Positions 1 to 5,811 of a stretch of 5,980 nt of DNA are shown here, in pieces (position 1 is the first letter of the stretch; every line of letters begins with the position of its first letter). A program made the position numbers and the translations under genes. The notes under the pieces were generated by a model. The model did no database searches. It had not been told where the DNA came from and was given only the letters and a program-made list of their open reading frames with translations. The stretch is from Actinomycetes bacterium (GTDB taxonomy: Bacteria; Actinomycetota; Actinomycetes; Propionibacteriales; Propionibacteriaceae). Location: NCBI GenBank assembly GCA_023443125.1, contig JAEZVO010000018.1, positions 1 through 5,980 on the forward strand, written 5' to 3'.

Positions 1-126
1 AACAAACTCAAACAATGGCGCGGGATCGCGTTGCGCTCAGACAAGTACGCCCGAAACTACCACGCCGCGATCTGCCTGGCCGCCACCCTCGACTGGCTCC
101 GAACAACCTTTAGCAACACGCCCTAG
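1..126 (+). CDS. IS5-family transposase, C-terminal end (5' end outside window)
   Basis: Reading in frame from base 1 gives 41 residues and then a TAG stop at 124-126. The tail contains RGIALRSDKYARN followed by an alanine-rich helix ending in LDWLR. This closely resembles the C-terminal end of IS5-type (IS427 group) DDE transposases, where an R-x-A-x-R-x-D-K-x-A-R-N segment follows the catalytic glutamate and leads into the last helix. The catalytic residues lie outside the window, so I cannot tell whether the enzyme is intact. The protein would catalyse cut-and-paste or copy movement of its own element. It ends 174 bp before the toxin operon, so an insertion sequence forms the left border. 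The exact right end of the element and any target duplication could not be identified. Confidence 0.8.
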   Translation, partial: NKLKQWRGIALRSDKYARNYHAAICLAATLDWLRTTFSNTP

Positions 127-141
127 GGCGATGCCTGCCCA

Positions 142-193
142 AACATAGATCAAGTTCGTGGCTCGTCTGCCCGCCACGAACTTGATCTATGTT
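142..193. repeat. Perfect 21-bp inverted repeat (possible bidirectional terminator or IS end structure)
   Basis: The arms at 142-162 and 173-193 are exact reverse complements over 21 bp and enclose a 10-nt loop, TCGTCTGCCC. The core CAAGTTCGTGGC pairs with GCCACGAACTTG. The outer part is A/T-rich on both sides (AACATAGAT and ATCTATGTT), so RNA from either strand would form a GC-rich stem with a U-containing 3' flank. It starts 16 nt after the transposase stop, which suits transcription termination between the insertion sequence and the operon. There is no clean T-tract, so termination is inferred. It could instead be part of the insertion sequence end or a dispersed palindrome. Confidence 0.7.
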
Positions 194-218
194 GACGAAT
201 CCGCGCTCTGGGTATCAA
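192..218 (+). promoter_or_regulatory. Weak candidate promoter for the toxin operon
   Basis: TTGACG at 192-197 matches the sigma-70 type -35 consensus well. TATCAA at 213-218 is a partial -10 match with a short 15-nt spacer. The start codon of the first operon gene is 83 nt further on. The -35 element overlaps the outer end of the 21-bp inverted repeat. The spacing is poor and no other good -10 was found, so this is only a candidate. Confidence 0.25.
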
Positions 219-300
219 TACTCAACTCGGATGTCGTGCCTTGTAGGGGGCCACAGTTGACCCTCGTCGTTGTTAGCGTCGCTGACGAACAAGGAGCAGC

Positions 301-690
301 ATGTCGTATACCGAGTCATCCCTGTCCGCCACCGTCGAACGAGTGCTCAGCAACCAAGAGGGCGAGCTTCCCACCGAGCTACCCGAGCCCACCAGCGTGC
401 GCGTCGAACGTCATGCCGGTGCGGTGGCCGTAATCTCTGATGGGCGCACGGTCACCGTCGAGTTGCAGTCTCCCTTGAAACTCACCGCGCCGGAGCTCGC
501 CGAGGCCCTGACCCAGGCGACCAATGAGGCCCTGCAGAAGGCGCACGAACAATTCATGAGCGAGTTGGCAGCCGCCGACGGTGGCTCGTCGCTCGAATCG
601 ATGGCTGCGCTGGGCGCTGAGCTGCGTGATGCCTACAACGCCGAATGGAAGACGCTCGACGAACGCATCGACAAGGTGGCAGCGCTGTGA
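301..690 (+). CDS. YbaB/EbfC-like protein (EspL-type ESX accessory), first gene of toxin operon
   Basis: This is a 129-residue protein with an ATG start preceded by AAGGAG at 291-296. Residues 31-58 look like short beta strands (SVRVERHAG, AVAVISDG, TVTVELQS). They lead into PLKLTAPELAEAL and a long helix (63-90), the strand-then-helix order of YbaB/EbfC proteins, whose typical core is a valine-rich sheet, an L-x-[DE]-x-EL segment and an A-x-N-x-A helix. The C-terminal third (95-129) is a second helical segment. YbaB-like proteins sit in actinobacterial ESX loci (EspL in mycobacterial ESX-1), where they are thought to stabilise or chaperone secreted partners; general YbaB proteins bind DNA. 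The position at the head of a WXG100/toxin operon supports the ESX role. Its stop overlaps the next start by 4 nt (GTGA). The fold assignment rests on pattern only. Confidence 0.75.
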   Translation: MSYTESSLSATVERVLSNQEGELPTELPEPTSVRVERHAGAVAVISDGRTVTVELQSPLKLTAPELAEALTQATNEALQKAHEQFMSELAAADGGSSLESMAALGAELRDAYNAEWKTLDERIDKVAAL

Positions 691-1004
691 ACTACCAGTT
701 CTCTCCGTCGTCGTGGCACAACGGTTCGCGGAGCCTCGACACCACCGCGCAGCAGTTTGTGTCGCAAGCCAGCGGCATCCTGGGCAGGCTCATGAACGTG
801 GCCGACACGGTGCCGGTGGCATCCACGCAAGCCGACGCCGCCGTCGCACAAATCCTCATGGCCGTCGGTAGCGCTGGCCAGCGCACCGTCGCAGGCATCG
901 CACGCGGCTTGAGCTCCGAAGCCGGCATCATGCGCGATACCGGCGATGCGTACGAGCGCTGCGAAACGAACAACGAATCCATCGCGTCCAGGGTGGGTGA
1001 ATAA
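687..1004 (+). CDS. Small helical EspC/WXG100-like type VII secretion protein
   Basis: I chose the GTG at 687 (105 residues), not the in-frame ATG at 645. It overlaps the previous stop as GTGA and has AAGGTGG at 673-679 at a normal distance, whereas the 645 start would lie 46 nt inside the upstream gene. The protein has no signal peptide or membrane segment and is predicted to be two long helices (about 15-40 and 47-100). The length and the C-terminal helix fit the EspC-type secreted family (DUF2580) and WXG100 relatives. Near the end, Y-E-R-C-E (Tyr89 to Glu93) matches the YxxxD/E type VII export motif. No central W-x-G turn is seen, which favours the EspC-like class over classical ESAT-6. 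It probably pairs with the next protein for export (inference). Only 2 nt separate it from the next gene. Confidence 0.8.
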   Translation: MNYQFSPSSWHNGSRSLDTTAQQFVSQASGILGRLMNVADTVPVASTQADAAVAQILMAVGSAGQRTVAGIARGLSSEAGIMRDTGDAYERCETNNESIASRVGE

Positions 1005-1006
1005 CA

Positions 1007-1486
1007 GTGGGTATCCAACTTCCTGGTGCCCTCCGCGAAGCGCAGGCGTTCGTCGGGCTCCCGTTTCCCAGCACCAACGAGTCGGCGCTGCAGGGCAGGG
1101 CCTCCGATTGGCACCAGCTCGCGTCCCTCGCCGCCTCGACACTGAGCGAAATTTCCCAGACCACGCAGTCGGTCTCGTCGCAGAACAAAGGTGAGGCCGT
1201 CGAAGCATTCGCCGAATTCATGGCCAGCGGCGGGGGCAACGTCGGTTCGCTGCGAGATTTCCAGATGGCGTGCCAGTCCGTCGCCGTGGCGCACCACATG
1301 GCCGCTATGACCATCCGCTCCCTGAAGATGGCCATCATCGCGCAGCTCAGCATCGTCGCCACCGCGATCAACGTTGCAAAGGCGGTGCCGCAAGCGATTC
1401 CGACGGCCTACCAGGTACGGCAGCAGGCGTTCATGTTCATTCAGCAGGCGACGCAGATGGCGGCGAGTCAGTTGAGGGCAGGCTGA
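1007..1486 (+). CDS. Stand-alone WXG100/CpnT-type N-terminal targeting domain
   Basis: This is a 159-residue protein starting at GTG 1007, with a G-rich stretch (992-999) as likely ribosome binding site. Its opening is PGAL (6-9), then VGLPFPSTNESAL (16-28) and R-A-S-D-W35. A GEAVEAF segment (62-68) follows, then a hydrophobic helical stretch (about 93-135: IRSLKMAIIAQLSIVATAIN). This is the order seen at the N-terminus of large actinobacterial ESX-exported toxins such as CpnT, where a vGlPwPeGdE-W motif opens a WXG100-like helical domain that directs export. In those proteins the domain is fused to a C-terminal toxin; here the frame stops at TGA 1484-1486 and the nuclease begins in the next frame through an ATGA overlap. 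Likely role: export carrier for the nuclease, working with the EspC-like partner (inference). Confidence 0.82.
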   Translation: MGIQLPGALREAQAFVGLPFPSTNESALQGRASDWHQLASLAASTLSEISQTTQSVSSQNKGEAVEAFAEFMASGGGNVGSLRDFQMACQSVAVAHHMAAMTIRSLKMAIIAQLSIVATAINVAKAVPQAIPTAYQVRQQAFMFIQQATQMAASQLRAG

Positions 1487-2151
1487 TGGCGAAGCGATAC
1501 CCACCCGAAGTTGTCGACCTCGCTAATGGCGGCATGTTCCGTCGCGTCGTCGGCAAGAAGTTCAACCACAAGAACGTCCCCGACTCCATGCAGGGCGTCG
1601 ACGACGAGAAATTCTTCGACAACCTCGATAAGGCTGAGGAAAAAGCGTCGAAGAAGAAGTACACCGACAAGCGTAAGAAGTTCGTCGGCTCCACCCCCAG
1701 CAAGTACAGCAACGTCGGCAAGCATGTGCTCGAACGTATGCACGACGAGGATCCGTCGCAGATCAAAAACATGCCCGACGGCGGGCCTGAGGACTGGAGC
1801 AAGGACGACCTCAAGAAGGTGCAGGTCAGAGGCGAGGACGGCAAGTTCTACGGCTACGACGAGTGCGACATGGGGCACTATCCCATCGACGCTGTCGTGT
1901 ATTGGAACAACGTCGGACGGTTCTATGGCCCCAAGGCACCCGAGGTGCGCGAGTGGATGAACGACCCCAACAGTTACATCCTCCAGCCGGGCGTCTTGAA
2001 TCAGGGCGACGGGCGCATCATGGGCGCATCAGGTATGACGTATCAACCGCCCGTGACGCTCCCCGACGGTGTCGACATACGCGACGTCGAGCCTGATGTG
2101 TTGAAGGAGCTTCGAGATTTCAAGGGCGAACCGAAAGACATTGGCGGTTAG
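1486..2151 (+). CDS. GH-E type HNH/Endonuclease VII nuclease toxin
   Basis: I chose ATG 1486 (221 residues), which overlaps the preceding stop as ATGA and has TGAGGG at 1473-1478. The upstream open frame back to 1270 is Arg/His-rich shadow sequence. Residues 1-70 are Lys/Asp-rich and look like a linker (KASKKKYTDKRKKF at 53-66). From about 77 the nuclease domain appears: VGKHVLERM, then GEDGKFYGYDECDMGH (116-131) with the Gly130-His131 pair, VVYWNNVGRFYGPKAPEVR (137-155), and WMNDPNSY...N172. This matches the GH-E family of the HNH/Endonuclease VII superfamily, polymorphic-toxin DNases. Where family members usually show Y-x-x-E, this protein has Y164-I-L-Q167, so activity is uncertain. The immunity gene follows after 10 bp. 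No secretion signal of its own is present. Confidence 0.82.
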   Translation: MAKRYPPEVVDLANGGMFRRVVGKKFNHKNVPDSMQGVDDEKFFDNLDKAEEKASKKKYTDKRKKFVGSTPSKYSNVGKHVLERMHDEDPSQIKNMPDGGPEDWSKDDLKKVQVRGEDGKFYGYDECDMGHYPIDAVVYWNNVGRFYGPKAPEVREWMNDPNSYILQPGVLNQGDGRIMGASGMTYQPPVTLPDGVDIRDVEPDVLKELRDFKGEPKDIGG

Positions 2152-2154
2152 GAT
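2149..2154 (+). promoter_or_regulatory. Candidate -10 element for leaderless immunity transcript
   Basis: TAGGAT fits the actinobacterial TAnnnT -10 pattern. It lies 7 nt before the ATG at 2162, so transcription would begin at or next to the start codon. The first three bases are also the toxin's stop codon. No clear -35 is visible and the ribosome binding site before 2162 is weak, which agrees with leaderless initiation. A reinitiation signal within the operon is the alternative. Confidence 0.35.
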
Positions 2155-2161
2155 TTAGAGC

Positions 2162-3100
2162 ATGACTAGGCCAGCTGTAGACGGCGAGCTGCAAGGCCGT
2201 CTCGACGAACTGATTGCCGACGGTGTGCGTGCCCGCAATGCCGACGATCTGCCCGGTGCACTCAGCAAATGGCAGGAGGCGTGGACCCTGCTGCCCGAGC
2301 CGAAGCTCAGCTGGGAGCTATACCCGCAGGCGCTCACGCTGAGCATCACGGACACCTCCGTCGACGCGGGTGAGATCGCCGATGCCGCACGCTGGCTCGA
2401 GCTGCTGGAGCAGGCGTACACGCCGCACACCGAAGAGTCACGCGTGCTCGTCGACTTCGTGAAGGCGAAGCTCTTCTTCCGCGCTGGCAAGGATGATCTC
2501 GCGTTCGCATATTTCGACGCCATCGTGAAAGCCAAGGGCACACAAATCTTCGACGGTGAATCCCCCGCCTACCTGGAGTTTTACCGTTCCCACGCGCAGC
2601 CGGAGACAGCGCCGGCGAGCCCCGCTGGGGCACCGCGTATCGAGGTGCCCGACCCCGGAACGGGCAGGCCGCAGATGCAGCTCGACGACGCTACCCACCG
2701 TCGGGTGGTGCAGCTGATGGAATCCGGCGACGAGTTGGTGGAGCGCGACGACGAGGCGCAGGCCGCACAGCAGTACATCGAGGGGCTCCGCCTGCTGCCC
2801 GATCCTAAGACCCAATGGGAGCACGCGCTGATGCTGTACATCGCGCTGGCCGATGTCTGCCTCAGCTTCGAGCAGTACGAGGCGGCCGAAGACGCGGCCC
2901 GGTACGCGATGCAGTCGCAACATGGTCTCGGCAATGGGTACGTCTGGCTGCGGCTGGGCGACGCGCTGCGCGGGCAGCACCGTGATAAGGACGCGCTCGA
3001 GGCGTACACCTCGGCATACATGGCGGAGGGCGACGAGCTCTTCGACGGCGAAGATGAGGCGCTGGCCATGCTCGACGAAGCAGGCATCCGAAAGGCCTAG
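2162..3100 (+). CDS. TPR-like immunity protein, two tandem domains
   Basis: This is a 312-residue, acidic, wholly helical protein without signal peptide. It contains two copies of one domain joined by a Pro/Ala-rich linker (about 146-172). Copy 1 (about 10-142) has ALSKWQEAWTLLPEPKLSWE and ends IFDGESPAYLEF. Copy 2 (about 178-312) has LLPDPKTQWE, then GLGNGYVWLRLGDAL (255-269), AYTSAYMAEGDELFDGED and a final helix. The LLPxPKxxWE, GN-xx-xLRLG and AY-xx-G-x-E-x-F-x-GED pattern recurs in TPR-like proteins placed directly after polymorphic toxin genes, GH-E nucleases included, which act as cytoplasmic immunity proteins. Copy 1 keeps the ends but has lost the GNxxxxLRLG block. Gene order, 10-nt spacing and lack of export features support immunity to the upstream nuclease. 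Binding is inferred, not shown. Confidence 0.83.
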   Translation: MTRPAVDGELQGRLDELIADGVRARNADDLPGALSKWQEAWTLLPEPKLSWELYPQALTLSITDTSVDAGEIADAARWLELLEQAYTPHTEESRVLVDFVKAKLFFRAGKDDLAFAYFDAIVKAKGTQIFDGESPAYLEFYRSHAQPETAPASPAGAPRIEVPDPGTGRPQMQLDDATHRRVVQLMESGDELVERDDEAQAAQQYIEGLRLLPDPKTQWEHALMLYIALADVCLSFEQYEAAEDAARYAMQSQHGLGNGYVWLRLGDALRGQHRDKDALEAYTSAYMAEGDELFDGEDEALAMLDEAGIRKA

Positions 3101-3159
3101 CCACCGTCGCGACTGCGGGGCCAGCATCGCCCGCGCGTGCTACTCGGGTGCGCCTCCCG

Positions 3160-3165
3160 TAGGTT
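3160..3165 (+). promoter_or_regulatory. Candidate -10 element for leaderless GH31 gene
   Basis: TAGGTT (TAnnnT) lies exactly 6 nt before the ATG at 3172, the spacing expected when the transcript starts on the first base of the start codon. No good -35 hexamer is seen about 17 nt upstream. AGAGG at 3166-3170 is too close to the ATG to be a useful ribosome binding site, which supports leaderless initiation and a unit separate from the toxin operon. Confidence 0.45.
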
Positions 3166-3171
3166 AGAGGC

Positions 3172-5475
3172 ATGCGGCATGAACAGCAGACGGTGCAGGG
3201 CCCCACGTGGCGAATCCAGGTGCTTGGCGAAGCACTTGTACGGTTTGAGTGGGACGCGGACGGTGTCTTCGTCGATGGCCCCACCCAGGTGGTAACCGAC
3301 CGCCCCATCGAACACACGTCGATGGTGGTTGAGGAACGCGGCGACGGCGTGCAGATCATCACGGAGGCGTTCCAGCTGGATTACGACGGCGCCTCACCCA
3401 GCGCTTCCGGGCTCACCGTTCGGGCGCGATCGAATTACCATGCGGTCTGGCGCTTCGGCCAGCCCTTCAAAAACCCCTTTGCGCGACTGTTCAACAAGCC
3501 CATCAATCTCGGCGGCACCACGCGCACGCTCGACACCGTCGACGGGCGTTGCGAGCTGGATGACGGCATCCTGAGCGATCTCGGCATCAGCGTGCTCGAC
3601 GATTCGGCGTCGTTCCAGGTGCTCGCCGGCGACGAGTTCGTCGCGCCGCGCGAGGGGCACGTCGATCAATATGTGTTCGTCCACGATCGCGATCACGCGG
3701 GGGCGCTGGCTGATTTTGCCCGGCTGACCGGCCCCACGCCGCTCATTCCGCGATACGCGCTCGGCAACTGGTGGAGCAGGTTCCATCGCTACTCAGCGGA
3801 CAGTTACAACGAGCTCATGAGCACGTTCGAGCAGCACGAGCTGCCGTTCAGCGTGGCCGTCATCGATATGGATTGGCACATCACCGATGTGGAGCGCCGC
3901 TTTGGGCACGGCTGGACGGGCTACACCTGGAATCGTGAGCTCTTTCCCGACCCCGAGGCGTTCCTGCAGGGCCTCCACGAGCGCGGGCTGGCCGTGTCGC
4001 TCAACGTGCATCCCGCTGACGGTGTCCGGGCCTTCGAGGATGCGTACCACCGGGTGTGCGAGATGGTGGGGCAAGAACCGGGCGACGAGTTGCCCGTCGA
4101 TTTCAATCTCGCTGATCCGGCGTTTAGAAGGGCGTACTTCGAGGCGGTGCATCACCCGTTGGAGGCGCAGGGGGTCGATTTCTGGTGGATCGATTGGCAG
4201 CAGGGCTCCGTCGCCCAGAACGGCATGGACCCGCTGTGGCTCCTGAACTACTTCCACACGGTGGATATGGCGCGACGGGGTCAGCGCCCGCTGATCCTCT
4301 CCCGCTACGCGGGCCCGGGATCGCATCGTTTCCCCGTCGGATTCTCGGGCGACGTGGTCTCGTCGTGGGCGTCGCTGGCGTTCCAGCCTGAGTTCACGGC
4401 GACGGCTGCGAACATCGGCTACGGCGTCTGGAGCCACGACATCGGCGGGCACCTGCTCGGTGTGCGCGACGACGAGCTTGCGCTGCGCTGGCTGCAGTTT
4501 GGGGTGTTCTCCCCCATCAACCGGCTGCATTCCAGCAACGACGAGTTCTCCCGCAAGGAGCCGTGGCAGTACCGCGACGATGTGAGCGACGTGATGGGCG
4601 CCTTCCTGCGGCTCCGCCACGCGCTGGTGCCGTATCTCTACTCGGAGTGGGCGGACGGCACCCCGCTGCTGAAGCCCATGTACCACGCCTACCCTCTGAG
4701 TGATGGGGCCTACGACGTGCCGAACCAGTACCTGTTCGGCAGTCAGCTCATTGTCGCCCCCGTAACCTCCCCTGTGGACGATGTCACCCAGCTCGCGGCC
4801 ACGCACACCTGGCTTCCCGAGGGGCAGTTCGTCGACGTATTCACTGGGTTGCGGTACGTCGGAGGCCGGTATGTGACGATGCACCGAGACATTGAGTCCA
4901 TTCCCGTACTCGCGCGCGAGGGGGCGATCATCCCGCTGGCTGCGCGCGGCACCCGTCCCGCGGATCTGCCGGAGCACTTCGACGTGTGGGTGACCCCCGG
5001 CGCCGATAGCAGCTACACGCTGGTGGAGGACGACGGGGCGCTCGACCCCGCGACAGTCACGACGCGCATCACTTGGCACGATGCGACGCGCACACTCACC
5101 GTCGACGTACCGACGGGCGCCACCCACATTCTGCCGGAGACCCGCACCTGGCGGGTTCGGCTGCTGGGCAGCGGCATCGACGAGCTGCGCGAGGCCGGCG
5201 TGACGCTACGCACCTCGCCGCTGGAATGGACCGCCCCCGAGGTGATGCCCGACGACGACGTGCGCGCCCGCTGCCAGGTGATCTTGGAGCGCGCGCAGAC
5301 GGCCGTCGCCCACAAACACACCGCGGCACGCATTCTCGACGACGCCTCGTCGCCGCTGCGCGCGGTGCAAGCGTTGCGCGAGACCCCGGTGCGCGGCGTA
5401 ACCCCCGACGAGGTGACCCGCCTACCTGAGCCCCTCGTCGCGGCCCTTGCCGAGGTGCTCACCGCCTCCGCGTGA
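3172..5475 (+). CDS. Glycoside hydrolase family 31 (alpha-glucosidase/alpha-xylosidase-like)
   Basis: This is a 767-residue cytoplasmic enzyme without a signal peptide. Residues 1-185 form the N-terminal beta domain typical of GH31, with GGTTRTLDTVDGRCELDDGI at 114-133. A (beta/alpha)8 barrel runs from about 190 to 500: YALGNWWSRFHRYS, VAVIDMDWHI (228-237), SLNVHPADG, then FWWIDWQQG with Asp341 as predicted catalytic nucleophile, SRYAGPGSHRFPVGFSGD with Asp394 as predicted acid/base, and SHDIGGH (421-427). C-terminal beta domains follow (520-680), with a helical tail (about 685-767) ending the protein. GH31 enzymes are retaining alpha-glycosidases acting at non-reducing ends. The WWIDWQQG form of the nucleophile motif belongs to a branch whose substrate I cannot assign. 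It starts 71 bp after the immunity gene, apparently from its own promoter, and shows no functional link to the toxin module. Confidence 0.95.
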   Translation: MRHEQQTVQGPTWRIQVLGEALVRFEWDADGVFVDGPTQVVTDRPIEHTSMVVEERGDGVQIITEAFQLDYDGASPSASGLTVRARSNYHAVWRFGQPFKNPFARLFNKPINLGGTTRTLDTVDGRCELDDGILSDLGISVLDDSASFQVLAGDEFVAPREGHVDQYVFVHDRDHAGALADFARLTGPTPLIPRYALGNWWSRFHRYSADSYNELMSTFEQHELPFSVAVIDMDWHITDVERRFGHGWTGYTWNRELFPDPEAFLQGLHERGLAVSLNVHPADGVRAFEDAYHRVCEMVGQEPGDELPVDFNLADPAFRRAYFEAVHHPLEAQGVDFWWIDWQQGSVAQNGMDPLWLLNYFHTVDMARRGQRPLILSRYAGPGSHRFPVGFSGDVVSSWASLAFQPEFTATAANIGYGVWSHDIGGHLLGVRDDELALRWLQFGVFSPINRLHSSNDEFSRKEPWQYRDDVSDVMGAFLRLRHALVPYLYSEWADGTPLLKPMYHAYPLSDGAYDVPNQYLFGSQLIVAPVTSPVDDVTQLAATHTWLPEGQFVDVFTGLRYVGGRYVTMHRDIESIPVLAREGAIIPLAARGTRPADLPEHFDVWVTPGADSSYTLVEDDGALDPATVTTRITWHDATRTLTVDVPTGATHILPETRTWRVRLLGSGIDELREAGVTLRTSPLEWTAPEVMPDDDVRARCQVILERAQTAVAHKHTAARILDDASSPLRAVQALRETPVRGVTPDEVTRLPEPLVAALAEVLTASA

Positions 5476-5481
5476 TCAGCT

Positions 5482-5514
5482 CCGGTGGTTGGTAGCCGCT
5501 GGACCGACCACCGG
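5482..5514 (+). terminator. Hairpin directly after GH31 gene, possible terminator
   Basis: CCGGTGGTTGGT (5482-5493) and ACCGACCACCGG (5503-5514) pair over 12 bp with one G-U wobble around a 9-nt loop. The stem begins 6 nt after the GH31 stop, where a terminator is expected. There is no U-tract afterwards, as is common in actinomycetes. It adjoins the first REP-like unit, so it may be part of that repeat and not a dedicated terminator. Confidence 0.55.
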
Positions 5515-5515
5515 T

Positions 5516-5550
5516 GATTGAGTAGCGCCTGTAGGGCGCGTATCGAAACC
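5516..5550 (+). repeat. REP-like palindromic unit A
   Basis: The unit has the form GATTGAGTA, then a hairpin GCGCC-TGTAG-GGCGC (5525-5539), then GTATCGAAACC. The two flanks are themselves imperfect inverted repeats. The same frame with a different hairpin recurs at 5681-5718 (opposite strand) and 5812-5844. Such short palindromes are dispersed between genes in many high-GC actinomycetes. Confidence 0.7.
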
Positions 5551-5589
5551 ACACCGTGCATATCGAAACCGGCCTGTATCACCGCTCGG

Positions 5590-5668
5590 CTAACCCAATA
5601 TCCACACGCGTTTGCCGTGGAGGGCGATTTTGGCCTGTTTTTGCAAACGAATGTGGATATCGGGTTAG
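5590..5668. repeat. 79-bp near-perfect inverted repeat, MITE-like
   Basis: The 26-nt arms at 5590-5615 and 5643-5668 are reverse complements with only three mismatches. The outer ends are CTAACCCAATATCCACA and TGTGGATATCGGGTTAG, and the inner ends are CGTTTGC and GCAAACG. The 27-nt centre ends in TGTTTTT. Base content is clearly more A/T-rich than its surroundings. It lies between two similar 18-bp direct repeats beginning CCGTGCAT (5554-5571 and 5676-5693, 15 of 18 identical). The structure fits a miniature inverted-repeat element or a large hairpin. Confidence 0.65.
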
Positions 5669-5680
5669 CTTCCCGCCGTG

Positions 5681-5718
5681 CATCTCGATACGGCGACTTC
5701 GTCGCCTACTCGATGATC
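5681..5718 (-). repeat. REP-like palindromic unit B (reverse orientation)
   Basis: Read on the minus strand this gives ATCATCGAGTA, a hairpin GGCGAC-GAA-GTCGCC (5692-5706), then GTATCGAGATG. This is the same architecture as unit A, with conserved flanks GAGTA and GTATCGA but an unrelated, still fully paired stem. Confidence 0.6.
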
Positions 5719-5786
5719 GGAATACACGCCCGTCGCCTACTCGATGATCGGGGGGGGTAAACGCCCGTCGCCTGCTCGACGGTCGG
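5700..5786. repeat. Three imperfect tandem copies of a 21-bp REP half-unit
   Basis: CGTCGCCTACTCGATGATCG begins exact 21-bp copies at 5700-5720 and 5731-5751. A third copy at 5766-5786 differs at three positions. The spacers of 10 and 14 nt both end in ACGCC, so the repeat period is about 31-35 bp. The first copy is also the right half of REP-like unit B, so the array probably arose by duplication of half of that palindrome. A run of eight G residues (5750-5757) sits after the second copy. Confidence 0.7.
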
Positions 5787-5811
5787 CGCAGGGCGGCCCG
5801 TGCAGCCCGGC

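Noticed and set aside
158..433. Plus-strand frame starting in the inverted repeat
   Set aside because: It starts inside the hairpin loop, has no ribosome binding site, and runs out of frame into the better supported gene at 301.
1270..1485. Upstream in-frame extension of the nuclease gene, and a possible programmed -1 frameshift fusing it to the targeting domain
   Set aside because: The extension is Arg/His-rich shadow sequence, and no slippery heptamer was seen in the open overlap. The ATGA at 1484-1488 explains the junction more simply.
692..1504. Long minus-strand open frame opposite the two small ESX-like genes
   Set aside because: It has no recognisable motifs and an Arg/His/Asp-rich shadow composition, while the plus-strand frames show family motifs and coupled starts.
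3145..3159. CGGG...CCCG hairpin as terminator of the toxin operon
   Set aside because: The stem is only 4 bp with no T-tract, too weak to call.
3793..5127. 444-codon open frame on the minus strand
   Set aside because: It lies wholly inside the GH31 gene, is Arg/Val/His-rich without any domain, and is a typical antisense shadow of a high-GC gene.
5750..5757. Run of eight G as a phase-variation tract
   Set aside because: It lies outside any gene and not at a recognisable promoter spacer.
5700..5786. CRISPR array
   Set aside because: The repeats are only 21 bp, the spacers of 10 and 14 nt are too short and similar to each other, and no cas gene is nearby.
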